Notes: a model not told the origin generated them from the letters alone. Positions 1 through 5,913 are shown, numbered from the stretch's first letter. The stretch: 8,081 bases of DNA from Actinomycetota bacterium (GCA_003168295.1 PMST01000422.1:1-8081); one strand, 5' to 3'. Program-made: numbers and translations.

Positions 1-882
1 GTCCTTCTCGACCGCCTCGCGCAGCGGCGGCATCACCTGCTCCGCGAACAGCTGCATGGTCTGCGGGTCATCGGCCATCACGATCAGCGTGCTGATGCCG
101 TCGTCCAGGACCAGCGGCAGCAGGTCGTCCACCCACTGCTCCGGCGGCCCGTCGAGCGGCCCCCGGCCGGCCGCCGAGAAGCGGCCGGAGATGTTCAGCA
201 GCCGCTGGATCTCCGCCGGGTCGCGGCCCGCCGCCCGCGCGGCCTCGTCGATGATCTGGTTGCCGGCCTGCAGGTCGCCAGGCTTGAGGTAGGGCAGCGA
301 CGGCAGCCAGCCGTCGGCCTTGCGTCCGGTCAGCCGCAGCATCCGGGGCTTGTACGCACCGAGCCAGATCGGGATGTCGTGCGCGGGCGCCGGCCCGCGC
401 TTGGCCCCGTGCACCCGGTAGTACTCGCCGTCCACGCGCAGCGGGGCCTGCTCGCCTTCGGCCCAGATGCCGCGGATCACGTCGATCGCCTCGTCCAGCG
501 CGTCGACGGCCTGCCCGGGTGACAGGCGCCGGCCGCCCATGGCTTCGATCGCGTCCCAGAAACCGCCCGCGCCGAGGCCCAGGTCAAAGCGGCCCGCCGA
601 CAGCAGGTCCAGGCTCGCGGCGGCGCGCGCGGTGACCGCGGGCGGCCGCAGCGGCAGGTTCAGCACGTTGCCGGCCAGGTGGATCCGGCTGGTGCGGGCC
701 GCCACCCAGGTCATCAGCGTCCACGTGTCCAGGTAGGACGGCTGGTACGGGTGATCCTGGAACGTCACCAGGTCGTAGCCGAGCTGCTCGCTCCGTTCGG
801 CCAGGGTGACGGTCAGCTCGGGCTGGGCGTTCGACGGCTGGATGAATGTGCCGAAGCGAAGCGGGTGACCATAATCGGGCAT
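1..882 (-). CDS. LLM-class flavin (probably F420)-dependent oxidoreductase, 3' end cut by window
   Basis: Reading the minus strand from the ATG at 882 gives 294 open codons that run off the window, so the C-terminus is missing. The protein starts MPDYGHPLRFGTFIQP and continues with the usual luciferase-like features. These are an early strand FGTFIQPS, a helix ending in AERSEQLGYDLVTFQDHPYQ, the LAGNVLNLPLRPPAVTARAAASL stretch split over a strand and helix, and AGRFDLGLGAGGFWDAI near residue 110. Later IPIWLGAYKPRMLRLTGRKADGW precedes a helical region. Family knowledge: these TIM-barrel enzymes use FMN or, commonly in actinobacteria, F420 to oxidise or reduce small organic substrates in the cytoplasm. 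The substrate cannot be told from sequence. A GGGAG element lies 12 nt upstream and GGAGG lies almost against the start. It diverges from an HxlR regulator, which probably controls it. The cofactor assignment is inference. Confidence 0.9.
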   Translation of the reverse strand, partial: MPDYGHPLRFGTFIQPSNAQPELTVTLAERSEQLGYDLVTFQDHPYQPSYLDTWTLMTWVAARTSRIHLAGNVLNLPLRPPAVTARAAASLDLLSAGRFDLGLGAGGFWDAIEAMGGRRLSPGQAVDALDEAIDVIRGIWAEGEQAPLRVDGEYYRVHGAKRGPAPAHDIPIWLGAYKPRMLRLTGRKADGWLPSLPYLKPGDLQAGNQIIDEAARAAGRDPAEIQRLLNISGRFSAAGRGPLDGPPEQWVDDLLPLVLDDGISTLIVMADDPQTMQLFAEQVMPPLREAVEKD

Positions 883-911
883 GCCTCCAGTCTCCCGGCG
901 CCGCGTCCGCC

Positions 912-947
912 TTGCAAATCATGCGTAAGCGACTTATCTTTGGTAAG
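912..947 (+). promoter_or_regulatory. Candidate sigma-70-type promoter of the HxlR gene (leaderless transcript)
   Basis: TTGCAA at 912-917 and TATCTT at 935-940 are separated by exactly 17 bp. The HxlR GTG begins at 947, 6 nt after the -10 box, where transcription would be expected to start. An in-frame TAA at 944-946 sits directly before this GTG and there is no Shine-Dalgarno sequence. Leaderless initiation, common in actinobacteria, therefore explains both the missing ribosome site and the spacing. The boxes are seen; their use as a promoter is inference. Confidence 0.55.
918..946 (-). promoter_or_regulatory. Weak candidate promoter of the oxidoreductase gene
   Basis: On the minus strand TTACCA (946-941) and CATGAT (923-918) are spaced by 17 bp, which would start transcription about 30 nt before the ATG at 882. 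Both boxes match the consensus poorly. The site is listed mainly because it would be covered by the same half-sites as the HxlR promoter. Confidence 0.25.
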
Positions 948-948
948 T
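925..948. promoter_or_regulatory. Candidate HxlR operator (ACTTA/TAAGT half-sites)
   Basis: ACTTA at 932-936 and TAAGT at 944-948 form a perfect inverted repeat with a 7-nt spacer. A third half-site GTAAG lies at 925-929, so TAAG/CTTA arms also flank a 3-nt spacer at 926-936. The arrangement resembles the ACTTAC-n5-GTAAGT form I associate with HxlR-family sites, with one mismatch. It covers the spacer, the -10 box and the start codon of the HxlR gene, and lies upstream of the divergent oxidoreductase. Binding would be expected to repress the regulator itself and probably its neighbour. Confidence 0.5.
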
Positions 949-1312
949 GCCTAAGGGATGGCAGCATATCGACGACGACCAGTGCCGGCTCTTCCAGGCT
1001 TCGGTCGAGCTGATCGGCCGCCGGTGGAGCTCGGCCATCCTGCTGGCCGTGGCCCAGGGCGCCCGCCGGTTCTCTGAGATCCACGGGTCCGTGCCGGGGC
1101 TGTCGGACCGGATGCTCGCCCAGCGGCTCAGGGAGCTCAGCGCCGCGGAGATAATCACCCGCGACGTGGTGCCCAGCACCCCGGTCCAGGTGACCTACCG
1201 GCTGACGGCCCGGGGCCGCGAGCTGATGGCGGCGCTCCAGCCGCTGGTCCGCTGGGGTCTGCGCTGGCAGGGTGAAGATGAAGAAGCCGAAGCCGAACGG
1301 GACGCCGGCTAG
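947..1312 (+). CDS. HxlR-family winged helix-turn-helix transcriptional regulator
   Basis: The 121-residue product has the normal length and order of an HxlR/DUF24 regulator. It has a Cys at residue 13 in DQCRLF, helix VELIGRRWSSAILLAVAQGA, then RRFSEIHGSVPGLSDRMLAQRL as the helix-turn-helix, and a wing ending in TYRLTARGRELMAAL, followed by the LVRWGLRW dimer helix. The last dozen residues are acidic (EDEEAEAE). Family knowledge: these dimers sense electrophiles, oxidants or metabolites, sometimes through the N-terminal Cys, and often control a divergent oxidoreductase, which is the arrangement here. The GTG start is the only in-frame choice because a stop codon precedes it directly. The gene probably represses itself through the half-sites overlapping its start. 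Whether Cys13 is a redox sensor is inference. Confidence 0.93.
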   Translation: MPKGWQHIDDDQCRLFQASVELIGRRWSSAILLAVAQGARRFSEIHGSVPGLSDRMLAQRLRELSAAEIITRDVVPSTPVQVTYRLTARGRELMAALQPLVRWGLRWQGEDEEAEAERDAG

Positions 1313-1518
1313 TGTGTCCCAGGCATGAAGCCGATCGGTCCGCGCGGGACGACGTGGCCGCCCGCTGGGCCTGGTGAACGTGCCCGCGAAGGTGGCCCGG
1401 GTCCTTCACCTCGGCGGCATTGCCGCGGAGTTGGCGCTGGCACGGGCCAGGGGGAGGAGAAAGGGTACCTGCTTCCCTCGGTCTCGCCGCTGCAGGCTGC
1501 CTCGTTCCGCCGGCCCCG
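1313..1518. other. Convergent intergenic region with no supported gene
   Basis: About 200 bp separate the ends of the HxlR gene and the DUF4397 gene. Open frames occur on both strands, as expected at this GC content, but none has a good ribosome site and a recognisable product. A short GGCCC/GGGCC inverted repeat (1512-1527) overlaps the DUF4397 stop codon. It lacks a T tract, so it is at most a weak terminator candidate. Confidence 0.5.
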
Positions 1519-2445
1519 CTAAGGGCCCGTTACGGCGTTGGTGCGGCGTGACCGGCGCAGGGCGAACCCTCCGGCGACGGCGAGCAGCAACCCGGCGGCC
1601 AGCGTGGCCAGCCATGGCGCCAGGCTGGGGGCGCCAGGGCCGGGCGCCGTCCCGCCCAGGCCGGTGGCGGCGCCGCCCTTGGCGGCGACCTGGCTGGCCG
1701 CCGCGTCGGTCAGGTTGTCGATCTTCAGCCCGGAGGTCCCGTCCAGGACGAGGATGGTGTGCACCGAGCCCGCAGCCAGGGTGACAGGCATGGCGGCGTT
1801 CCCATCCGGCGTGCTGACCACGACGGAGGGCGTGCCGGGCTGGACGGCCTGGTAGGTCGTGACCGAGCCGAGGGCCAGCTGCCGGGCCAGGGTGTCAGCG
1901 CCGATGCTGACGGTAACCCGCGGCTGCTTTGACGACGCCTGGATAACCCGGACGAGCGCTTCGCCGCTCGGCGCGACGATCTGGTCCTGCAGCACCTGCA
2001 GCCGTCGTCCGGCGGCAGATCCGAGGTTGGCCACGGTGTAGCTCGTCCCGGCGCTCACCATGAAGCTGGTGGTGATGGACGCCGGACTCGAAGCCGCGGC
2101 GCCGACCGGGCGTACCGCTACCGTGTACTCCCCGGCGCTGAGCTGCATGTAGCTAGAGACGCTGCCGTAGCCGTAGCCCTCGTGCATCAGCTCGGTCGGG
2201 TTCTGCGGATCTCCGAACGGATAGAGGTACACCTCCTCCGGCGTTCCCTGGGACAGGTTGGCGCAGCGCACCCACCCCACGTTCGCCTGGTCCGCGGCCG
2301 CGGACATGGCCTGTGCCCTGGTGCCGGCCGGCGCTCCGGTCGTGACGGCGTAAGCCGCGGGCGATACGGCCGCGATAGCGGCGACAGCACTGCCCAGCAG
2401 GGTGGTGGCCGCGGTGAGCAGACCGAGACGCCTACCTAGTCTCAA
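1519..2445 (-). CDS. Secreted, membrane-anchored DUF4397 domain protein (TTG start)
   Basis: The frame is open far upstream, but the signal peptide fixes the start at a TTG at 2445. It has AAGGAA 7 nt before it, and the product then begins MRLGRRLGLLTAATTLLG. This gives 308 residues. They are a signal peptide to about residue 33 (ends SPAAYA), a DUF4397 beta-domain at about 58-244 (VGWVRCANLSQGTPEEVYLY, SAGEYTVAVRPVG, EALVRVIQASSKQPRVTVSI), a Gly/Ala/Pro linker, a C-terminal hydrophobic helix at about 276-296, and the positive tail RRSRR. Family knowledge: DUF4397 proteins are exported, of unknown biochemical role, and often sit beside sortases in actinobacteria. No LPXTG or LAXTG motif precedes the helix, so anchoring is probably by the helix itself. 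It is the last gene of the sortase operon, starting 13 nt after the preceding stop. Confidence 0.88.
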   Translation of the reverse strand: MRLGRRLGLLTAATTLLGSAVAAIAAVSPAAYAVTTGAPAGTRAQAMSAAADQANVGWVRCANLSQGTPEEVYLYPFGDPQNPTELMHEGYGYGSVSSYMQLSAGEYTVAVRPVGAAASSPASITTSFMVSAGTSYTVANLGSAAGRRLQVLQDQIVAPSGEALVRVIQASSKQPRVTVSIGADTLARQLALGSVTTYQAVQPGTPSVVVSTPDGNAAMPVTLAAGSVHTILVLDGTSGLKIDNLTDAAASQVAAKGGAATGLGGTAPGPGAPSLAPWLATLAAGLLLAVAGGFALRRSRRTNAVTGP

Positions 2446-2452
2446 CTTTGGG

Positions 2453-2458
2453 TTCCTT
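2453..2458 (-). promoter_or_regulatory. Ribosome binding site deciding the TTG start of the DUF4397 gene
   Basis: AAGGAA on the minus strand lies right after the TGA of the preceding gene and 7 nt before the TTG at 2445. No ATG or GTG is in a position that gives a complete signal peptide with a ribosome site, so this element is the main argument for the TTG start. Confidence 0.6.
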
Positions 2459-3535
2459 TCACCCGGAAATACTGCCCGCCAGCAGCCCGAGCGGGCTCGG
2501 CGCGGCGAAGTCGATGCGTAGTCCCGCCTGGCCGCCGGCCAGCCGGACGATGGTGACCTGAGCGGGCTGGTAGGGGCCGTGCTGCGCGCGCAGGACGTCG
2601 AGCGCCGAGGCCAGGCTGGCCGTCCCGCCCCCGCCGCCCGTGGCGGCGATGGTGACTTGCCGGTACGGCGCCTCGGTCGGGGGTACTCCCGGGGAGGCAT
2701 CACCGAAGGCGATCACCCGCCAGGAGTGCTGCGACGCCAGCACCGCGAGCATCACCAGCAGGCGGGTATCCACCTCGCCCGCCGCGAGCTGCCCGGCGCC
2801 CTGGGCGCTGACCTCGATCCGCCGGCTGTGCATCAGCTGCGCGCCGGCGGACCGGCGGTCGGCGAGGTCGGAGCGGAGTGCCGCCTGGTGGGCGGCGGCG
2901 CCGCCGGGTGAGACGGCACGGACCTCGATCAGGTGAGCGCCGGACCCGACGCTGGCGAGCAGCGTCGGCGCGTCCGCGCCGAGCCAGGCGTGGGTCGACG
3001 GAGATGCGACGACAATGTCGGTGTCCGGCGCGCCGGACGCGGACGGCGGCAGCGACAGCAGGCGGCCCGGCGCGACACCGTGCGCGCTGAGAGCCGTGCA
3101 CATGGCCGGATCACACGCGATGGTCTCATCGCCGCCTACCTGGCCGGCAATCCAGGCCGCAGCCTCCGCTCGGACGGCCGCGGCCTGCGCTCGGGCGGCC
3201 GCGGCGCCCGAGGAACGCGCCGATCCGCCGCGGGGCACCGGGCTCCGGCCCGCCCGCCCCGACGCCGCTACCCGGGCGGCCCGCCCGGACGACGTGCCGG
3301 TGAGCTGGACGACGGTGATCACGGCCGCCGCCCCCACTACGGCCGCCGCGAGCACGCAGATCGCGACGAACCACGCCCGCCGCGAGCGGCGCAGGCGCTG
3401 CCAACGCCGGGCGGCCCACAGCCTGACGGTCGTCGCCAGGACCGGGCCCCAGGACGGAACCCCGGGTCGCCCCGGCGGGGCCGCTGACCGCACCGTCTCG
3501 GTGGCCTGCTGCTCCCGCGAACCGGTAAACGGCAT
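2459..3535 (-). CDS. Sortase-operon single-pass membrane protein of unknown function
   Basis: I do not recognise the family. From the ATG at 3535 the product has 358 residues. They are a cytoplasmic tail with SWGPVLATTVRLWAARR at about 28-44, a transmembrane helix at about 54-78 (WFVAICVLAAAVVGAAAVITVV), a Ser/Gly/Arg-rich and then Ala-rich stretch (about 80-130), and an extracytoplasmic alpha/beta-looking domain. That domain begins with a CDPAMC pair (Cys141, Cys146) that could form a disulphide, and contains TDIVVASPSTHAWLG and QVTIAATGGGGG. The cytoplasmic motif is nearly the same as in the neighbouring sortase, which suggests shared localisation or contact. An ATG at 3565 overlaps the sortase stop (ATGA) and is the alternative start. 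The ATG at 3535 is preferred because a strong GGGGGAGG lies 9 nt before it. It is probably translated with its neighbours as one operon and may be a sortase partner or substrate, but this is inference. Confidence 0.85.
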   Translation of the reverse strand: MPFTGSREQQATETVRSAAPPGRPGVPSWGPVLATTVRLWAARRWQRLRRSRRAWFVAICVLAAAVVGAAAVITVVQLTGTSSGRAARVAASGRAGRSPVPRGGSARSSGAAAARAQAAAVRAEAAAWIAGQVGGDETIACDPAMCTALSAHGVAPGRLLSLPPSASGAPDTDIVVASPSTHAWLGADAPTLLASVGSGAHLIEVRAVSPGGAAAHQAALRSDLADRRSAGAQLMHSRRIEVSAQGAGQLAAGEVDTRLLVMLAVLASQHSWRVIAFGDASPGVPPTEAPYRQVTIAATGGGGGTASLASALDVLRAQHGPYQPAQVTIVRLAGGQAGLRIDFAAPSPLGLLAGSISG

Positions 3536-3544
3536 CTGATCGCG

Positions 3545-3552
3545 CCTCCCCC
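3545..3552 (-). promoter_or_regulatory. Strong Shine-Dalgarno sequence favouring the start at 3535
   Basis: GGGGGAGG on the minus strand is 9 nt upstream of the ATG at 3535. The earlier ATGs at 3565 and 3562 have no ribosome site and would rely on coupling to the sortase stop. Confidence 0.6.
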
Positions 3553-3561
3553 GCTGAGCCA

Positions 3562-4449
3562 TCATCCGCTGAGCCGGGCGAAGACGACGACGTTGCTGAG
3601 GTAGCTCCCGAGCGACCGGTCGAAGACACCGCCGCAGGTGATCAGGCGCAGCTCGGGGTCCGGGACGGGTCCGTACACCGCGGCGGTGGGAAACAGGTCC
3701 TTGGCGACCTTCCGGACGGCCGTGACCGTGAAGACCGCCATCGTCCCATCGGCGCGTCCGACGTAGATGCGGTCACCGGGGCGCAGTTCCCGCAACCAGA
3801 AGAAGATCCCCAGCCCGGAGCGGGAGTCCACATGACCGGCGATGACGGCGGCGCCGACGGTGCCGGGCCGCGGGCTGCCGGTGTACCAGCCCGCCACCGC
3901 CGTGCTGGACGGCACCTGGAGCGTGCCGTTCGCGCGGAGGCCCAGATCGACCAGCGAGGTCCGCACCCCGATCACCGGAATGCTCAGCCAGACCGGCCGG
4001 GCGGCCTGCTGGGTCGTCGACAGTGACGCCGGAAGTACGGTCGGGCCGGACGGAGCCGGGATCGGCGTCGGTCTCGCGGGCAGCTGCACCGCGTGCTGGG
4101 GGGTGAGCGCGGCCGCGGCCAGGCCCGTGCTCCCGACAGCCACCGCGACCAGCCCGGCGCCGAGCGCCAGCGCCGCCAGCCGCCGTCGGGGGACCCGGCG
4201 GAGCCAGGGCAGGCGGCGCGACGTCCACAAACCCAGGGTGGTCGCGAGGACCTGCCCCCACGCCGGCGGCGGCTTCGGCGGCTGCGTCTGGGGCACGGTG
4301 GCGGGTGCCGCGACTTCGGCGGGGTCCCAGGCGGCTGACGCGAGCCCGCTGGCATCCGGCGACTGCACCGACAGCCAGGCGGGATCCCACCAGTCGTCCG
4401 GCAGGCAGGTGAGCTCGGGCGCCGGCGCTGCCGCCCCGCTGTAGCCCAT
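3562..4449 (-). CDS. Class F-like sortase (membrane-bound cysteine transpeptidase)
   Basis: Numbered from the ATG at 4449, the 295-residue protein has a Pro/Ala-rich cytoplasmic tail, the motif AWGQVLATTLGLWTSRR at about 63-79, a transmembrane helix at about 91-115, a Pro-rich linker, and a sortase domain from about residue 148 (PVWLSIPVIGVRTSLVDLGL). The catalytic His206 is in IAGHVDSR and the catalytic Cys272 is in LRLITCGGVFDR. The LITCGGxFD and YxxNVVV pattern fits the actinobacterial class F type. Family knowledge: sortases cut a C-terminal sorting signal of exported proteins and attach them to the wall. It has an unusually long N-terminal cytoplasmic part. An in-frame GTG at 4467 is an alternative start; the ATG is preferred because GGGGA lies 5 nt upstream. 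Its stop overlaps the next gene's upstream ATG. No substrate with a clear LPXTG is encoded in the window. Confidence 0.93.
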   Translation of the reverse strand: MGYSGAAAPAPELTCLPDDWWDPAWLSVQSPDASGLASAAWDPAEVAAPATVPQTQPPKPPPAWGQVLATTLGLWTSRRLPWLRRVPRRRLAALALGAGLVAVAVGSTGLAAAALTPQHAVQLPARPTPIPAPSGPTVLPASLSTTQQAARPVWLSIPVIGVRTSLVDLGLRANGTLQVPSSTAVAGWYTGSPRPGTVGAAVIAGHVDSRSGLGIFFWLRELRPGDRIYVGRADGTMAVFTVTAVRKVAKDLFPTAAVYGPVPDPELRLITCGGVFDRSLGSYLSNVVVFARLSG

Positions 4450-4483
4450 CGCGTTCCCCGATCCCACGGCTGTCTGGCACAGC

Positions 4484-4512
4484 AGATTACACCGACAACG
4501 GGTGTATACACC
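4484..4512 (-). promoter_or_regulatory. Candidate promoter/operator of the sortase operon
   Basis: GGTGTATACACC at 4501-4512 is a perfect 12-bp palindrome. A further TACACC at 4488-4493 pairs with the GGTGTA at 4501-4506 across 7 nt. The three half-sites lie just before the operon. On the minus strand TAATCT (4489-4484) could be a -10 box about 35 nt upstream of the ATG, with GGTGTA 17 bp further upstream in the -35 position. The repeat is seen directly; regulator binding and promoter activity are inference. Confidence 0.4.
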
Positions 4513-4534
4513 GGATTGCCGGAACTCCTGGCGT

Positions 4535-4581
4535 GTGCCACGGTCCGCACCGGTTTAGTCATGGGGACATCGTGGCGACGT
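4535..4581. repeat. Palindromic direct repeat, copy A
   Basis: This 47-bp stretch recurs 550 bp downstream with only about six mismatches. It is internally palindromic: GCCACG plus GTCCGCA pairs with TGGGGAC (one mismatch) and CGTGGC around a 12-nt loop containing CCGGTTT. It lies between the divergent sortase operon and the sigma-like gene. It could be a dispersed hairpin repeat or the scar of a duplication or insertion. Confidence 0.75.
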
Positions 4582-4735
4582 CATCGGCCTGACGGGGCGG
4601 CCAGGCATCGGCGTCGGCACCTGGCGCGGGACGCGGTCGGGACCTCGCCCGTGTTAACGTCGGATAGTCGCTCCGGACCTTGGTGACTGATGGCGCTTGC
4701 TGACTGCAGCGCCGCCGAGATGCTCGGAGCTTTCG

Positions 4736-5053
4736 ATGCTGGGATTGGGTAAGACCGGTACGGTTCGTCCTTCTGGTTCGGCGGGCTCTGCCCCCGGCCG
4801 GGACATTTACCGACGTTACGCCGTCGCGCTTTACCGGCAGGCGCTGCTGACCGTTGATGACTCGGCCGTGGCCGAGCAGGTCGTCTATGACGTCATCGTC
4901 AATGAGTACGCGCTGGCCTTGGTGCCCAAGCACGGTGAAGAAAAGGCACGTCATCGCGGAGTGCTGGGGATCTATTCGCGTGACCGGGCGGCCCCCTTGC
5001 GCGCGGTACTACGCAGGCGGACAACCTCATCGTGGCCACGCCGCGACGCCTGA
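4736..5053 (+). CDS. Small ECF-sigma-like protein, apparently lacking the middle of the gene
   Basis: The ATG at 4736 has GGAG 6 nt upstream and gives 105 residues. Residues 23-60 (DIYRRYAVALYRQALLTVDD, then SAVAEQVVYDVIVNEYALA) resemble region 2 of ECF sigma factors, where YxxYxxxLYRQALLL and AExVVQDVF are typical. Residues 77-99 (LGIYSRDRAAPLRAVLRRR) resemble the last helix of region 4 as found in larger sigma-like proteins. The expected 60 or more residues between them are absent, yet the frame stays open. It may be an internally deleted remnant or a true miniature regulator; a role as a working sigma factor is unlikely without the full region 4. The gene is flanked by the two palindromic repeat copies and followed at once by a strong hairpin. 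The family assignment is inference from pattern, with no alignment run. Confidence 0.55.
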   Translation: MLGLGKTGTVRPSGSAGSAPGRDIYRRYAVALYRQALLTVDDSAVAEQVVYDVIVNEYALALVPKHGEEKARHRGVLGIYSRDRAAPLRAVLRRRTTSSWPRRDA

Positions 5054-5067
5054 CCGCCGGTCAGGCG
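5047..5067 (+). terminator. Hairpin at the end of the sigma-like gene
   Basis: CGCCTGACC at 5047-5055 pairs perfectly with GGTCAGGCG at 5059-5067 around a GCC loop. The stem overlaps the TGA of the sigma-like gene. There is no T tract, which is usual for actinobacterial terminators. The converging reductase pseudogene ends at 5120, so this may act as a terminator for either direction. Confidence 0.55.
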
Positions 5068-5084
5068 CCGGCCGGCGGGCTCCG

Positions 5085-5131
5085 GTGCCACCGTCCGCAC
5101 CGGTTTCGTCATGCGGACATCATGGTGTCGA
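5085..5131. repeat. Palindromic direct repeat, copy B
   Basis: This is the second copy of the 47-bp repeat at 4535-4581, in the same orientation. Here the inner stem is perfect: GTCCGCA (5093-5099) and TGCGGAC (5112-5118) enclose a 12-nt loop. The outer stem is less regular than in copy A. The copy overlaps the stop codon of the reductase pseudogene and lies just past the terminator-like hairpin of the sigma-like gene. Confidence 0.75.
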
Positions 5132-5913
5132 TCGGGTGGTGCCCGGGATGGTGAGGGTGAAGTCGGTGCCGAACGCCATGGCGGGGCTGAGCGCTCCACG
5201 CGGGGACCGGGCGAGAGTTTCCTCGACCGCGCGGATGCTGGCGGCGGCGGTAAAGGCGTAGGACTCACCGGCTTGCAGTACGGCCTCGGCGGTGGCGCCA
5301 TCCGGGCCAGTGGCTCGGGCCCACCCGAATGAGCGGTAGGCCTCGGGTCCGGTCTCCGCCGCGGCCCGGGAACCGGCCGTGGCGGGATCAGCTGGTACCG
5401 GGGAATAGGCGGTGATGCCGGGGGCGCCGGTGGCCTGGAAGGCCGCTTCCAGGTCACCGGTGGGGAAAGGCATCACGTGGCACGGCCCGTCCGGGAGGGT
5501 GATGGTGGTAATCCCCGAGCCGAGCGGCTGGGGGTGCAGGCGCCCCGCCCGGCGGGTCCAGCCTCCGTAGGGGAGGTTCTCCCGGACCGACGCGGCGATT
5601 CCGGGGCCCGGCCGGGCGGTGGCGGCCCGGGCGGCGACCTCGAGGTGCTGCGCGCCGCCGACCGCGGCGCTGAGATACCGGGCCAGGCAGTTGGTGGCCA
5701 CGACGCCGAACCCGGCACCGGGAATGATGGCGACGCCGGCTCGCTGGGCGCGCTGGTCCAGGTCGTACAAGGTCAGGAACACCTGCAGCTCGTTGCCGAT
5801 GTCCAGGTAGTGCGCTCCGGCCGCCGGTGACCGCGCTCGTGTGCGTGCCGCGCGATCAGGCTGCCGGTATAGCCGGACGCGCCGTAGAGCATCCAGGACT
5901 GGGACCCGTTCAT
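5120..5913 (-). pseudogene. Broken saccharopine dehydrogenase-like / trans-acting enoyl reductase-like gene
   Basis: The ATG at 5913 has AAGGAG 6 nt upstream and starts a typical nucleotide-binding N-terminus, MNGSQSWMLYGASGYTGSLI, with the GASGYTG Rossmann loop. After about residue 29 (ERGH) the frame runs to a TGA at 5773-5775. The rest of the family's protein resumes in another frame at about 5821 (AGAHYLDIGNELQVFLTLYD) and continues as AGVAIIPGAGFGVVATNCLA to the stop at 5120. In this family some 60-70 residues, including a conserved segment near CAGPF, normally lie between ERGHRP and AGAHYLDI, and they are missing here. A deletion joined at about 5822-5826, in GC-rich repeats, with loss of frame explains this. 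The start overlaps the preceding hydrolase stop (ATGA), so it was the last gene of that operon. The 220-residue downstream frame from a GTG at 5782 could still be made but lacks the cofactor-binding loop. Confidence 0.8.

Noticed and set aside
1325..1522. Small plus-strand open frames in the convergent gap, including one starting MNVPAKVARVLHLGG at 1374
   Set aside because: No clear ribosome site, no recognisable product, and open frames on both strands are expected at this GC content.
1512..1527. GGCCC/GGGCC hairpin at the end of the DUF4397 gene as a terminator
   Set aside because: Only a 5-bp stem, no T tract, and such pairs are frequent by chance in this sequence.
2446..2703. Upstream extension of the DUF4397 frame to an ATG at 2703
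   Set aside because: It overlaps the preceding gene, adds an Arg/Pro/Ser-rich stretch of shadow-frame composition and would bury the signal peptide.
3521..3535. MPFTG at the very start of the unknown membrane protein, similar to an LPXTG sorting signal beside a sortase gene
   Set aside because: It is at the cytoplasmic N-terminus, before the transmembrane helix, where a sortase cannot reach it, and it is not followed by a hydrophobic stretch and charged tail.
4972..5457. Minus-strand frame containing MTKPVRTVAPE, matched by MTKPVRTVAHA from the other repeat copy
   Set aside because: The shared peptide is only the translation of the palindromic DNA repeat; the rest of each frame is an out-of-frame shadow of real genes and the two do not resemble each other further.
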